A DNA stretch of 64,000 nucleotides from Oceanispirochaeta sp963676905 (GTDB taxonomy: Bacteria > Spirochaetota > Spirochaetia > DSM-2461). The stretch is from contig CAXXVE010000001.1 of NCBI GenBank assembly GCA_963676905.2, forward strand, positions 2,480,001 to 2,544,000, written 5' to 3'. Shown piece after piece: positions 43,520-51,878 of the stretch. Both the position numbers and the translations under genes were made by a program. The number at the start of each line of letters is the position of its first letter. Positions within the stretch are counted from its first letter, which is position 1. The notes under the pieces are model-generated. The model was given only the letters and a program-made list of their open reading frames with translations. It was not told where the DNA came from and ran no database searches.

Positions 43520-44973
43520 AGATCTTCCGATCCTTTTACGGCCGAATTTCTCTGCTTTTTCTTGCAATGATACTTTTTCTGGGTGCCGGCAGCCTGTTGA
43601 TCGCCTTTAATGCTTCTCAGCATCTTTTTGATGAGGTGGAGCAGCTCCTGAACAGAGAGTATGCAGGCAGTATAGCCCTTGAGCTGGAGCCGCTCGTTTC
43701 CAATGGGTTCTCAAAGGATACAATTGGTGAAGCCATCCACTATATGATGGTTCTCAACCCTATGGTCGAGATCTATCTTCTCGATTCTTCGGGTGTGATT
43801 CTCGCATATTTTACTCATCCAAAAGAGACCCTTAAAACAGAACGAATCGATACGGAGCCCATTGATAATTTTATATCTTCTCAGGGCTTTCAGCTTGTCC
43901 TCGGGGATGATCCCCGGAGCCCTGATACTGACAAACCCTTTTCAGCCGCCCGATTGGACATGGGAGGTGAATCAGGATATGTCTATGTCATCCTTCGCGG
44001 GCAGAGTTATGACAGGTCCCATGCCCTGGCAAGGGGAAACTACTACCTGAGATCGGGGCTTACCACCTTTCTTATAGCACTTTTTGTCACTTCCACACTG
44101 GGTCTCAGTCTCTTCTTCTTCCTTACAAGGCCCCTGAAGATACTCAGCTCTGCAGTAAAAAGCTTTGAGGCGGGAGATTACGACATGAGGGTTCATACAG
44201 GCAGGCGTGATGAGATAAGCGATCTCTCCCTTGCCTTTAATGATATGGCCGGCTCCATTCAAAACGCCATGACAAGCCTGAGGGAGAGTGAGAAGCAGCG
44301 TACCGATCTGCTTGCAAATATCTCCCATGACCTGCGCAGTCCCCTGACATCCATGCGTGGCCACCTTGAGATGATTCTGATGAAGGAGGAAAACCTTGAT
44401 CAGGCAACACAGCGGGAGTTTGTGGAAACTGTACTCAGAAATGTGGAAAGCCTGCAGGTTCTTGTGGAAGAGCTTTTTGATCTAGCCAGGCTGGAGTCCA
44501 GGCAAATGCAGCTCAGGATGGAGGAGTTTTCACTGGCTGAACTTGTTCAGGATGTCATTATCAAAAGAAAGGCTCCCGCAGAAAAGCGTGGAATCAGTGT
44601 GCACTACAGTCCGCCGGCAGATTCATCCTATATAAATGGGGATATAGCACTTGTGGAACGGGTCCTTACAAATATTCTGGACAACGCACTGACACACACG
44701 CCCGATGGCGGACAGATCAGGTTTTCTTTGAAAACAGGGGACAGGGCGCTGGTGCTTGATATAGAAGACAGCGGTCCAGGAATTCCGGATGAGGACCTTC
44801 CCTATATATTTGAGCGCTTCTACAGGGCTGACAAGAGCCGCAGCCGTGATCTGCCGGGTACCGGTCTCGGACTTGCAATTGCTCTTGAAATTATGACTCT
44901 TCATGGCGGCTCGGTTGACGCTGTAAACTCTTCTTCCGGCGGAGCTCTGTTCTCACTCAAGTTCAAAGTTTAA
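43516..44973 (+). CDS. Membrane sensor histidine kinase
   Basis: 485 residues: helix 1 (ISLLFLAMILFLGAGSLLIAF), extracytoplasmic domain of about 150 residues, helix 2 (FLIALFVTSTLGLSLFFFL), HAMP, HisKA with phospho-His about residue 271 in LLANISHDLRSPLTSMRGH, N-box NILDNALTHTPDGG, G1 DSGPGIPDEDL, F-box YIFERFYR and G2 GTGLGLAI. Partner of the response regulator it overlaps. The signal could be oxidative damage in the periplasm, given the genes that follow; this is inference. Confidence 0.93.
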   Translation: MKIFRSFYGRISLLFLAMILFLGAGSLLIAFNASQHLFDEVEQLLNREYAGSIALELEPLVSNGFSKDTIGEAIHYMMVLNPMVEIYLLDSSGVILAYFTHPKETLKTERIDTEPIDNFISSQGFQLVLGDDPRSPDTDKPFSAARLDMGGESGYVYVILRGQSYDRSHALARGNYYLRSGLTTFLIALFVTSTLGLSLFFFLTRPLKILSSAVKSFEAGDYDMRVHTGRRDEISDLSLAFNDMAGSIQNAMTSLRESEKQRTDLLANISHDLRSPLTSMRGHLEMILMKEENLDQATQREFVETVLRNVESLQVLVEELFDLARLESRQMQLRMEEFSLAELVQDVIIKRKAPAEKRGISVHYSPPADSSYINGDIALVERVLTNILDNALTHTPDGGQIRFSLKTGDRALVLDIEDSGPGIPDEDLPYIFERFYRADKSRSRDLPGTGLGLAIALEIMTLHGGSVDAVNSSSGGALFSLKFKV

Positions 44974-44986
44974 TCAAGTTATACTC

Positions 44987-45008
44987 TTTCGTGACAGTTT
45001 TGTGACAT
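44987..45008 (+). promoter_or_regulatory. Two 11-bp direct repeats, likely response-regulator site
   Basis: TTTCGTGACAG directly followed by TTTTGTGACAT: nine of eleven bases identical, with a period of 11. OmpR/PhoB-type regulators bind such tandem sites as head-to-tail dimers. It lies in the 77-base gap between the kinase gene and the thioredoxin gene, about 43 bases before the start codon. Confidence 0.65.
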
Positions 45009-45050
45009 TTGCCTCCTACTCTTTAGGTAACACTTTAAGGAGGTAAACAG

Positions 45051-45566
45051 ATGAAAATGTTTACACTGTTAATTCTTATTGCTCTTATCCCCTTTACCGC
45101 ATTTGCATCCGGTCAGAAAGATTCTGAAATGAAAGATGACGGTATGATGAAAGAAGAGGCGATGGAGTCTGATGAGCACTCAGATACAATGTCCAACGAT
45201 GTCATGATGATGACAGATAACGGTATGGCAGAGATGGGGCTGATAGATCCATTCCCCGATTTTGTAAATATTGAGAAGGCAATGATGGCTGCAGAATCCC
45301 GCCCGACGGTCCTTCTGTTCTACGCCACCTGGTGTCCCAGCTGCAAGGCCCTCAAGGAAGAGCTGCAGGCAAGGGCGGGAGATCTTGAAGGGATCAATCT
45401 GCTTATAGTTGACTATGACAACTCCGATGATCTCCAGAAAAAGTACGGTGTCAGTTATCAGCATACCTTTGTGCAGATCGACGCAATGGGGACGGCTGTC
45501 ACCAAATGGAACGGTGGAGATGTGGATCAGATTCTTGAATCTGTTATGAAAGAGGAGATGATGTAA
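45051..45566 (+). CDS. Exported thioredoxin-like protein with methionine-rich segment
   Basis: 171 residues. Signal peptide (LLILIALIPFTAFAS), then a segment (about residues 25-63) with ten Met among acidic and Ser residues (for example GMMKEEAMESDEHSDTM and VMMMTDNGMAEMG), then a thioredoxin domain with the active site FYATWCPSCKALKEEL (Cys95 and Cys98). It probably acts outside the cytoplasm as a disulfide reductant, fed by the CcdA-like protein encoded next, and could reduce MsrA/MsrB. The Met-rich part may be an oxidation-sensitive switch or a decoy. AAGGAGG is 8 bases upstream. Confidence 0.85.
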   Translation: MKMFTLLILIALIPFTAFASGQKDSEMKDDGMMKEEAMESDEHSDTMSNDVMMMTDNGMAEMGLIDPFPDFVNIEKAMMAAESRPTVLLFYATWCPSCKALKEELQARAGDLEGINLLIVDYDNSDDLQKKYGVSYQHTFVQIDAMGTAVTKWNGGDVDQILESVMKEEMM

Positions 45567-47314
45567 TGATCGTTCTTTCTTTTTTCGCCTTCCTGTCAGG
45601 AATTGCAACCATACTCTCTCCGTGTATTCTTCCGGTGCTTCCACTGATTCTTTCAGGCAGTGTGGGCGGTAAAAGAAAGCCTCTGGGTGTGGTTACGGGA
45701 TTTGTTCTGAGCTTTACTGTTTTTACCCTTCTTCTTTCCACTTTAGTACAGGCCCTGAATATTGCACCTGACACACTCAGATGGGCAGCTGTGATTATGA
45801 TCATCGGATTCGGCCTGGTACTCCTGCTTCCGCCACTGCAGAAAGCCTTTGAATTGTTCACTTCCCGTCTTCTGGCGGGAAAGCAGAAACCAGGCAAAAG
45901 TGGTTTTACGGGAGGAGTTGTTCTGGGAAGCAGCCTGGGACTGGTCTGGACACCCTGTGTCGGCCCCATTATGGCTTCGGTGATCTCTCTGGCTATCACA
46001 AGCCGGATTGACGGGGGCAGTGTGATTATCGTGCTGTCCTACTCCCTCGGTACTGCTCTGCCCATGCTGGCGGTCATGGCCGGGGGCAGATCACTTCTTA
46101 AGAAGGTTCCCGGACTGAAGAGGTCCACAGGCAGAATCCAGAAGGTTTTTGCAGTGGTTATGATCTTTGTGGGGCTGGCTATAGGTTTTGATCTTGACCG
46201 TGCGTTTCAGACAATGATTCTCAGGGCATTCCCCTCTTACGGCAGCGGCCTGACGGCTCTTGAAATGGTTGATCCGGTTTCAAAGGCTCTGGACAGGAGA
46301 CGAGCCGGTGATGATGGTGCATCTCTCTCCGGTGGTCAGCTGGAGCTTTCCTGGCAGAACCCTCCCGCAAAGGGGGAGTTGGGGGATTACGGGCCCGCTC
46401 CTGAAATCCTGACTACCGGTGCATGGATCAATTCACCTCCTCTGACAATGGAGGATCTCAAAGGAAAGGTTGTCCTTGTCGATTTCTGGACCTACAGCTG
46501 TATCAACTGTATCAGAACAATTCCCTATCTAAAAATGTGGCATGAGAAGTATGCAGACAGAGGCCTTGTGATCCTGGGGGTGCATTCGCCGGAGTTCGCC
46601 TTTGAAAGGAATGAAGACAACCTGAGAAAAGCCGCGGAGGATCTGGGAGTCATCTGGCCGGTGGTTCAGGATAACGGATTTGTGCAGTGGCAGGCATACA
46701 ACAACCGCTACTGGCCTGCCCACTACTTTATCGATGCTGAGGGCAGGATAAGGTACTACCACTTCGGAGAGGGAGACTATGGGGTTTCAGAGATGGTTAT
46801 CCGTGAACTTCTTGCCGAGGCGGGTAACCCCGTTTCCGAGCCCTTTACAGCACAGCCCCTGCAGAAGGGAAAGGGCGGGATGCGGACTCCAGAGATCTAT
46901 CTGGGGTATGGAAGAAGCAGCGGTTTCCGTTCCGGAGAGGAGGACGGGGAATATCCAAAGGATGAATCATTTGAATATACCCTTCCCGGGAATCCCGGAC
47001 CCGATGAGTGGGGGCTTGAGGGAAGATGGACTGTCCGTGATCAGTTTATCGAGAGCAGCGGTGAGGGTTCACTCTCCCTGCGCTTCAGTGCAAGTGAAGT
47101 TTTTCTGGTGGTGCAGCCCCTTGAAGAGGGAAGCCGCATAAGAATTGAGCTGGATGGCGTTGTTGCCGGAGATACTGAGGATGTTTTCCGGGGGCAGCTG
47201 GAGCCTGATGAGAACAGGCTCTATAAAATTCTGAAACTGAAAGATCCTTCGGATCATCTGCTGAAGCTGGATGTGGAAGGACGGGTCAGGCTCTATGCCT
47301 TTACCTTCGGATAA
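45566..47314 (+). CDS. DipZ-like protein: CcdA membrane domain fused to TlpA-like thioredoxin
   Basis: 582 residues. Residues 1 to about 215 form a CcdA/DsbD-type six-helix domain with the redox cysteines in ILSPCILPVLPLIL and VWTPCVGPIMA. After a linker comes a TlpA/thioredoxin domain with CINC in DFWTYSCINCIRTIPYL (about 311-314). The last about 150 residues are a beta-sandwich typical of DipZ proteins (GRWTVRDQFIESSGEGSL). It carries electrons from cytoplasmic thioredoxin across the membrane to periplasmic partners. Its ATG shares a base with the preceding stop (TAATG). Confidence 0.9.
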   Translation: MIVLSFFAFLSGIATILSPCILPVLPLILSGSVGGKRKPLGVVTGFVLSFTVFTLLLSTLVQALNIAPDTLRWAAVIMIIGFGLVLLLPPLQKAFELFTSRLLAGKQKPGKSGFTGGVVLGSSLGLVWTPCVGPIMASVISLAITSRIDGGSVIIVLSYSLGTALPMLAVMAGGRSLLKKVPGLKRSTGRIQKVFAVVMIFVGLAIGFDLDRAFQTMILRAFPSYGSGLTALEMVDPVSKALDRRRAGDDGASLSGGQLELSWQNPPAKGELGDYGPAPEILTTGAWINSPPLTMEDLKGKVVLVDFWTYSCINCIRTIPYLKMWHEKYADRGLVILGVHSPEFAFERNEDNLRKAAEDLGVIWPVVQDNGFVQWQAYNNRYWPAHYFIDAEGRIRYYHFGEGDYGVSEMVIRELLAEAGNPVSEPFTAQPLQKGKGGMRTPEIYLGYGRSSGFRSGEEDGEYPKDESFEYTLPGNPGPDEWGLEGRWTVRDQFIESSGEGSLSLRFSASEVFLVVQPLEEGSRIRIELDGVVAGDTEDVFRGQLEPDENRLYKILKLKDPSDHLLKLDVEGRVRLYAFTFG

Positions 47315-47339
47315 TCCTGAGTGTATGGAGGTATACCAA

Positions 47340-47948
47340 ATGAAAGTCGGGAAATTGATGTTGACGGTAGCAGTTTTTCTTGTTGCTGCAGGAATCGGAG
47401 TCTTCTCCCAGGGGCGCAGCGGATCAACCGGGAAAGATGATTCGGGAATGACAGGGTCTCAGAGAACTGCCGTATCGGAGGCACCCTTTCCGCCTCCTGA
47501 AGGGAGGGAATATGTTAGACCTGATGACGATGAGCTGCGGAGCAGGCTGAGCCCTTTGCAGTACCGCGTTACCCGGGAGGAGGGGACTGAGAGGGCTTTT
47601 TCAAATGAGTACTGGGACAACCATGCTGCGGGAATATATGTGGACATCATTTCGGGAGAGGTCCTTTTCAGTTCTCTTGATAAGTTCGATTCAGGTACAG
47701 GGTGGCCCAGTTTTACCAAGCCTGTCAGTGAGGGAAATATCATAGAGCATCAGGACAGGGCTTTCGGAATGGTCAGAACAGAGGTCCGGAGCTTTTACGG
47801 CGACAGTCACCTGGGACATGTTTTTACCGACGGACCGGCACCCACGGGACTGAGGTACTGCATAAACTCGGCATCATTGAGATTTATAGCACTGGAAGAT
47901 ATGGAGAGGGAGGGCTACGGCGAGTTCCTCTCACTCTTTGAGATGTAG
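47340..47948 (+). CDS. msrB: Exported peptide methionine (R)-S-oxide reductase
   Basis: 202 residues with an N-terminal signal or anchor (LTVAVFLVAAGIGVFSQG) and an MsrB domain: FDSGTGWPSFTKPV, DSHLGHVFTDGPAPTGLRYC and the catalytic Cys about residue 175 in LRYCINSASLRFI. The two CxxC zinc motifs of many MsrB proteins are missing (GIYVDIISGEVLFSS; SFYGDSHLGH). Resolving Cys is not evident, so reduction may come directly from the co-encoded thioredoxins. Start ATG 47340 with GGAGG; a longer frame overlapping the DipZ gene is not supported. Confidence 0.92.
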   Translation: MKVGKLMLTVAVFLVAAGIGVFSQGRSGSTGKDDSGMTGSQRTAVSEAPFPPPEGREYVRPDDDELRSRLSPLQYRVTREEGTERAFSNEYWDNHAAGIYVDIISGEVLFSSLDKFDSGTGWPSFTKPVSEGNIIEHQDRAFGMVRTEVRSFYGDSHLGHVFTDGPAPTGLRYCINSASLRFIALEDMEREGYGEFLSLFEM

Positions 47949-47962
47949 GACAGGAGGCTGTC

Positions 47963-48610
47963 ATGAAAAAGATAATAGCAGCAGTTTTGTTTTTAAACGC
48001 ACTCTCTCTCTGGGGGCAGGATGCACCGGAGCTGAGAGAACTGACGGACTGGAGGGGTAAATATACGGAAGACGAGCTTGAGAAAGCGGTCTTTGCAGGG
48101 GGCTGTTTCTGGGGTGTCGAGGCTGTCTTCGAGCAGCTTGAGGGAGTCGTGGATGTCCGGTCTGGATATGCCGGTGGAGAGGCGGAGACGGCCTATTACT
48201 ATCAGGTCGGAAGCGGGTCGACAGGGCATGCGGAATCGGTGGAGATCCTTTTTGATCCCGATGTAATCAGCTACAGGACTCTTCTGGAGGTCTTTTTTAC
48301 GGTAGCCCATGACCCGACGCAGTATAACTATCAGGGACCCGACCACGGGACTCAGTATCGATCCGCAGTATTTTATGCATCACCCGGGCAAAAGAGGGAA
48401 GTTCAGGCAATGATAAGGTCTCTTGAGAAAAAGAAAACCTACGGTGATCCCATCGTGACGGAGCTTGCTCCTCTGGACACCTTCTACCCCGCCGAGGAGT
48501 ATCATCAGGATTTTATGCGTCTGCATCCCTACTATCCGTATATTGTTCACTGGGACCGGCCGAAGATACTGCATCTTCAGGAGGCTTACCCCCATCTGCT
48601 TGCAGAGTAG
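47963..48610 (+). CDS. msrA: Exported peptide methionine (S)-S-oxide reductase
   Basis: 215 residues with a signal peptide (MKKIIAAVLFLNALSLWGQ) and an MsrA domain: catalytic Cys48 in AVFAGGCFWGVEAVFEQL, then VRSGYAGGEAET, HAESVEILFDP and YQGPDHGTQYRSAVFY. It repairs the S epimer of methionine sulfoxide, complementing MsrB encoded 14 bases upstream. Last gene of the cassette. Confidence 0.95.
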   Translation: MKKIIAAVLFLNALSLWGQDAPELRELTDWRGKYTEDELEKAVFAGGCFWGVEAVFEQLEGVVDVRSGYAGGEAETAYYYQVGSGSTGHAESVEILFDPDVISYRTLLEVFFTVAHDPTQYNYQGPDHGTQYRSAVFYASPGQKREVQAMIRSLEKKKTYGDPIVTELAPLDTFYPAEEYHQDFMRLHPYYPYIVHWDRPKILHLQEAYPHLLAE

Positions 48611-48647
48611 GCAGAGGCAGTCCGGCTGTATCAGGGTGTAAAGTCTG

Positions 48648-49937
48648 TCACACCGAGGGGAAGCTGTGGGAGGCGTCGGGAACCAGCCAGTACTTCAGGG
48701 GATCGGATTCCCCGGTGCCGGCATAGTGGTCGACTGCCTCCTGCAGGGTCCTGAAACAGCTGATGCCTGCAGGAGTCAGATCGTTTTCATCCATGTCGGT
48801 TACAAAGAGTACATTGAAGCGATCGGCCAGCTCGCAGCCGTAATAGGCTATAAAGCGGCCGATGGTGTAGTTGTCCCTTAGAAACTTCTCCCTGGAATGC
48901 ATATCAGGATACTCCCGGATCATCTCTTCCATAAGCGGATTTCCCAGGCCTTCCGGGCACTGGGATGCCAGTATCAGTGTTCCGCCGGGATTCAGAGCCT
49001 CGCAGCCGTTGATCATGGACTTCACACTCTGGTAGAAGTTGATGTCTCCGGGGAATCCGCCAGCAGATGCTATGACAAGATCTCTTTTTTCAGGAATGGA
49101 TATTTTGTAGAACTCTTTCAGGATCTCATAACCCTTTTTGTGGGCTTCTCTGTAGTGCCCTGCCACGGCAGCTCCTGGACCCGATTTTCCGGGGATAATA
49201 TTCAGGAGGAAGGAGGGCTTTATCATATCTATCGCCTCTTCAAGGTCTTCATGAAGAAGGTTCCCCTCAATTTTGTCACATCCGATATCGGGATGTGATC
49301 CATCTCCCGGGACGGGGCTGAGGCTCAATGAGTGATTCTGCATAATTGTCTTCCGGCTGCTGATTCCAGGAAGCACGGATTTGCGTCCGCCGCTGTATCC
49401 GGCCATCAGATGGAACACTATGCCCCCTGTGAGGATAAGATGATCAGCCTCAACGGCAAGGCGGTTGAGTTCAACCTCAGTGCCCCGGCTTGTTGTTCCC
49501 ATGGACTGAAGGTTTTCTGCATCGTCACAGTCATGGTCAACAAACCTACAGCGTCCGTAGAGGTTCCCTGCCAGCTGCTTCTTTTCCTCCTCTGTATGAG
49601 GCCGATGTGTACCAAGGGCACAGAGAAGGGTTATGTCCTTAAGCTCAATGCCCCCCTTCTCAAGCTCTTCTGCAAGGATGGGGAGGTAGTCACCGGTTCT
49701 CTGCCAGGATCTTGTTATATCGGAAAAGACAATGCAGACCTTTTCACCGGTTTTGACAATCTCTCTCAGGGGTTTTGAACCTATAGGTGAATCAAGTGCC
49801 TCTCTGACTATTACATCAAAATCGGTGTCAGTGAATTTATATTCTGAATCTATGCTGTCTCCGGACCATGACCGGGGAAAGAGGGCCGACTGTGAGCCGC
49901 GTCCATAGGGAATCTCTGCTTTTTTCATTGAACTCAT
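48648..49937 (-). CDS. larA: LarA-family nickel-dependent racemase (lactate racemase-like)
   Basis: 429 residues. The conserved blocks of LarA are present: SDITRSWQ near the N-terminus, His pair in LCALGTHRPHTEEE, and IVFHLMAGYSGGRKSVLPG with the Lys that binds the nickel-pincer nucleotide, then NHSLSLSP. LarA interconverts D- and L-lactate or other 2-hydroxyacids. The cofactor genes larB, larC and larE are not in this window, so they are encoded elsewhere or the protein has another role. Convergent with msrA. Confidence 0.87.
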   Translation of the reverse strand: MSSMKKAEIPYGRGSQSALFPRSWSGDSIDSEYKFTDTDFDVIVREALDSPIGSKPLREIVKTGEKVCIVFSDITRSWQRTGDYLPILAEELEKGGIELKDITLLCALGTHRPHTEEEKKQLAGNLYGRCRFVDHDCDDAENLQSMGTTSRGTEVELNRLAVEADHLILTGGIVFHLMAGYSGGRKSVLPGISSRKTIMQNHSLSLSPVPGDGSHPDIGCDKIEGNLLHEDLEEAIDMIKPSFLLNIIPGKSGPGAAVAGHYREAHKKGYEILKEFYKISIPEKRDLVIASAGGFPGDINFYQSVKSMINGCEALNPGGTLILASQCPEGLGNPLMEEMIREYPDMHSREKFLRDNYTIGRFIAYYGCELADRFNVLFVTDMDENDLTPAGISCFRTLQEAVDHYAGTGESDPLKYWLVPDASHSFPSV

Positions 49938-49981
49938 GTTAGATATTCACCATCAGACTGTCAATAATAGCTGAAAGTATA

Positions 49982-50010
49982 TTGACACTGAAAATGAATA
50001 GATGTACTTT
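49982..50010 (+). promoter_or_regulatory. Promoter candidate before the solute-binding protein gene
   Basis: TTGACA (49982-49987), 17 bases, TACTTT (50005-50010). The -35 is consensus, the -10 weak. The leader would be about 85 bases. Confidence 0.4.
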
Positions 50011-50099
50011 TGAATAGAAACGTATCTATCAGTAGAAACATTCTTTAAGGCTGATTGATATTTCAAAATCAGAATGATTGAATAATGAAGGGAATAGAG

Positions 50100-51077
50100 A
50101 TGAAAAAAGCAATTCTAGCAGTATTAACCTGTATTTTTCTGGTCACCGGACTCAGTGCCGAAGGTCAGAAGGAGGACAGGAGTACACTCCGTATAGGAAT
50201 ATCACAGTTTGTACAGCATCCCGCCCTGGATGCCGTGCGTCAGGGAATTATTGATGAGATGGGTGCTCTCGGTTATGAGGATGTTGAGTTCTTTTATGAG
50301 AACTCAAACGGTGATGTAAGTACTACGAAGCAGATAGCCAGTCTCTTCAAGACGAGGAATCTGGATATGGTTGTCGGCATTGCCACTCCCAATGCCCAGG
50401 CTCTGAAGATGGCTGTCTTCGATATTCCTGTAATCTATTCAGCCATTTCTGATCCGGTTTCAGCCGGTCTTGTTGACTCTCTTACAGTCGGTGAGGCTGG
50501 AATTACAGGCACATCCCACCAGACACCTGTAAAGGAACAGCTTGAGTTTCTGATGACCCTTATGGACCTCAAGGTCGTCGGCCAGGTCTACTCCGGCAAC
50601 GATGACAGCGCCATGTATCAGGCGGATCAGACCAAAAAAGCATGTGAAGCTCTGGGATTGACCTATGTAAGCACCACCGTAAGTAATTCGGCAGAGGTTA
50701 AACAGGCTGCTCAGACACTGATGGGCCGTGTTGATGCGATCTATGTCTCCACAGACAATACGGTAGTATCTGCCCTTGGAGGCCTGTCGGCTACGGCTCT
50801 GGAGAACAATGTTCCCGTATTGTCAGCGGACCCCTCATCGGCAAAAGAGACCCCTGTACTGGCGGCATGGGGATTCAACTGGTACTACATCGGTCAGAGA
50901 ACAGCCCGGATGATGGATGAGGTCCTTAAGGGCGGGGATATGGCTGATATGCCTACCGGAATTGTATCGGAAACCGAAAATATGGATCTGATTCTCAATA
51001 CAGCCGTAGCCGGTCAGCTTGGAATTGAGATCCCCGCAGAATATATCGAGATGGCCAGTATGGTTATCAGCGAGTAA
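50100..51077 (+). CDS. ABC transporter substrate-binding protein (ABC_sub_bind family)
   Basis: 325 residues with a signal peptide (KKAILAVLTCIFLVTGLSA) and the two-lobe fold of the ABC_sub_bind (TrpX-like) family: LRIGISQFVQHPALDAVRQG, VVGIATPNAQALKMA, IPVIYSAISDPVSAGLV, DAIYVSTDNTVVSALG. Members bind aromatic amino acids or similar ligands. In other genomes permease and ATPase genes follow; here a terminator follows at once, so the subunit is an orphan or has its partners elsewhere. I chose ATG 50100, six codons into the open frame, because the Lys-rich signal peptide begins there and AGGGA precedes it. Confidence 0.88.
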   Translation: MKKAILAVLTCIFLVTGLSAEGQKEDRSTLRIGISQFVQHPALDAVRQGIIDEMGALGYEDVEFFYENSNGDVSTTKQIASLFKTRNLDMVVGIATPNAQALKMAVFDIPVIYSAISDPVSAGLVDSLTVGEAGITGTSHQTPVKEQLEFLMTLMDLKVVGQVYSGNDDSAMYQADQTKKACEALGLTYVSTTVSNSAEVKQAAQTLMGRVDAIYVSTDNTVVSALGGLSATALENNVPVLSADPSSAKETPVLAAWGFNWYYIGQRTARMMDEVLKGGDMADMPTGIVSETENMDLILNTAVAGQLGIEIPAEYIEMASMVISE

Positions 51078-51122
51078 TTTCACTTCAACTATAAAAGGCC
51101 GTTATGATGCGGCTGTCAACGG

Positions 51123-51164
51123 GAGCGGTGTTTCGTCTATAGCGGAACATCCGCTCTTTTTTTT
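51123..51164 (+). terminator. Rho-independent terminator of the solute-binding protein gene
   Basis: GAGCGG-TGTTTCG pairs with CGGAACATCCGCTC (one bulge, one wobble) and is followed by eight T. Confidence 0.9.
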
Positions 51165-51236
51165 GAGCTTTTTGAAACCCTTCTGCTGGATTGTAATCCT
51201 CTGCCTGCCGTACTATATTGGGATAAGGAGTTTCTG

Positions 51237-51836
51237 TTGTCCGTTCTGCTTGTATGTCCCATGAAAAAAGAGTATCACTGTGCCAGAGAGGTTTTCGGGG
51301 CTGTTGAAGTACCTTTTTCAAAGCCCTTCCGCCTTGCTGAAAAGAAAGGGAAGGGGGTATACATTCTCCACTGCGGTTTCAGCCCTGAAGAGGCTCTGAA
51401 GCTCTATAAAGAGCGCTTCGGTGCGCCGGGTTATCTCGTTGACAGCGGAAGCTGCGGTTCCCTGAAGGAGAGTATCCGTCCCGGGGATATTCTTATTGCA
51501 GACAGGATTCTCGGTTCCGGAGAGCCTTTTGTAATCACCGATGCCTCTGATGCAGGCTCCGGCGGCTTGATGAGAGCCTCGCTTATTGAGGTGGCAGAGC
51601 CGGTTTGTGACAGTTCTGTCAGATCAAGTCTTGCGGAGCAGGCGGATATCTGTACCATGGAATCCTACAGGGTCTGCAGGGCCGCTATGGAGATGGGGAG
51701 CCGGTTCGTCAGCCTGAGGGTTGTTACGGACAGTGCCGATTCGGATATGAAAGATGATTTCAGAAGGAATTTCCGCTCTTCCTGCATCGCTTTATACAGA
51801 GCTGCTGGTGAATTTCTTAATGATATAAGTCATTGA
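51237..51836 (+). CDS. Nucleoside phosphorylase-like protein
   Basis: 199 residues of the PNP/UDP phosphorylase superfamily: YLVDSGSCGSLKESIRPGDI (the glycine turn that binds phosphate or ribose), DICTMESYRVCRAAME (Met-Glu of the ribose site) and SLRVVTDSADSDMKDDF (the catalytic Asp). MTA/SAH nucleosidases and futalosine hydrolase share these blocks; I cannot choose between them. Short for the family. TTG start at 51237 with AAGGAG 7 bases upstream. Confidence 0.7.
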   Translation: MSVLLVCPMKKEYHCAREVFGAVEVPFSKPFRLAEKKGKGVYILHCGFSPEEALKLYKERFGAPGYLVDSGSCGSLKESIRPGDILIADRILGSGEPFVITDASDAGSGGLMRASLIEVAEPVCDSSVRSSLAEQADICTMESYRVCRAAMEMGSRFVSLRVVTDSADSDMKDDFRRNFRSSCIALYRAAGEFLNDISH

Positions 51837-51861
51837 TTTTCAATTCTAAATAGAACATAAT
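51833..51861 (+). promoter_or_regulatory. cheW promoter
   Basis: TTGATT (51833-51838), 17 bases, CATAAT (51856-51861). It begins at the end of the phosphorylase-like gene. Confidence 0.6.
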
Positions 51862-51878
51862 AAAAATGGGAGTAATTA

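Noticed and set aside
51237..51836. Assignment of the phosphorylase-like gene as futalosine hydrolase (menaquinone pathway)
   Set aside because: Only superfamily motifs are visible and no other futalosine-pathway gene is in the window.
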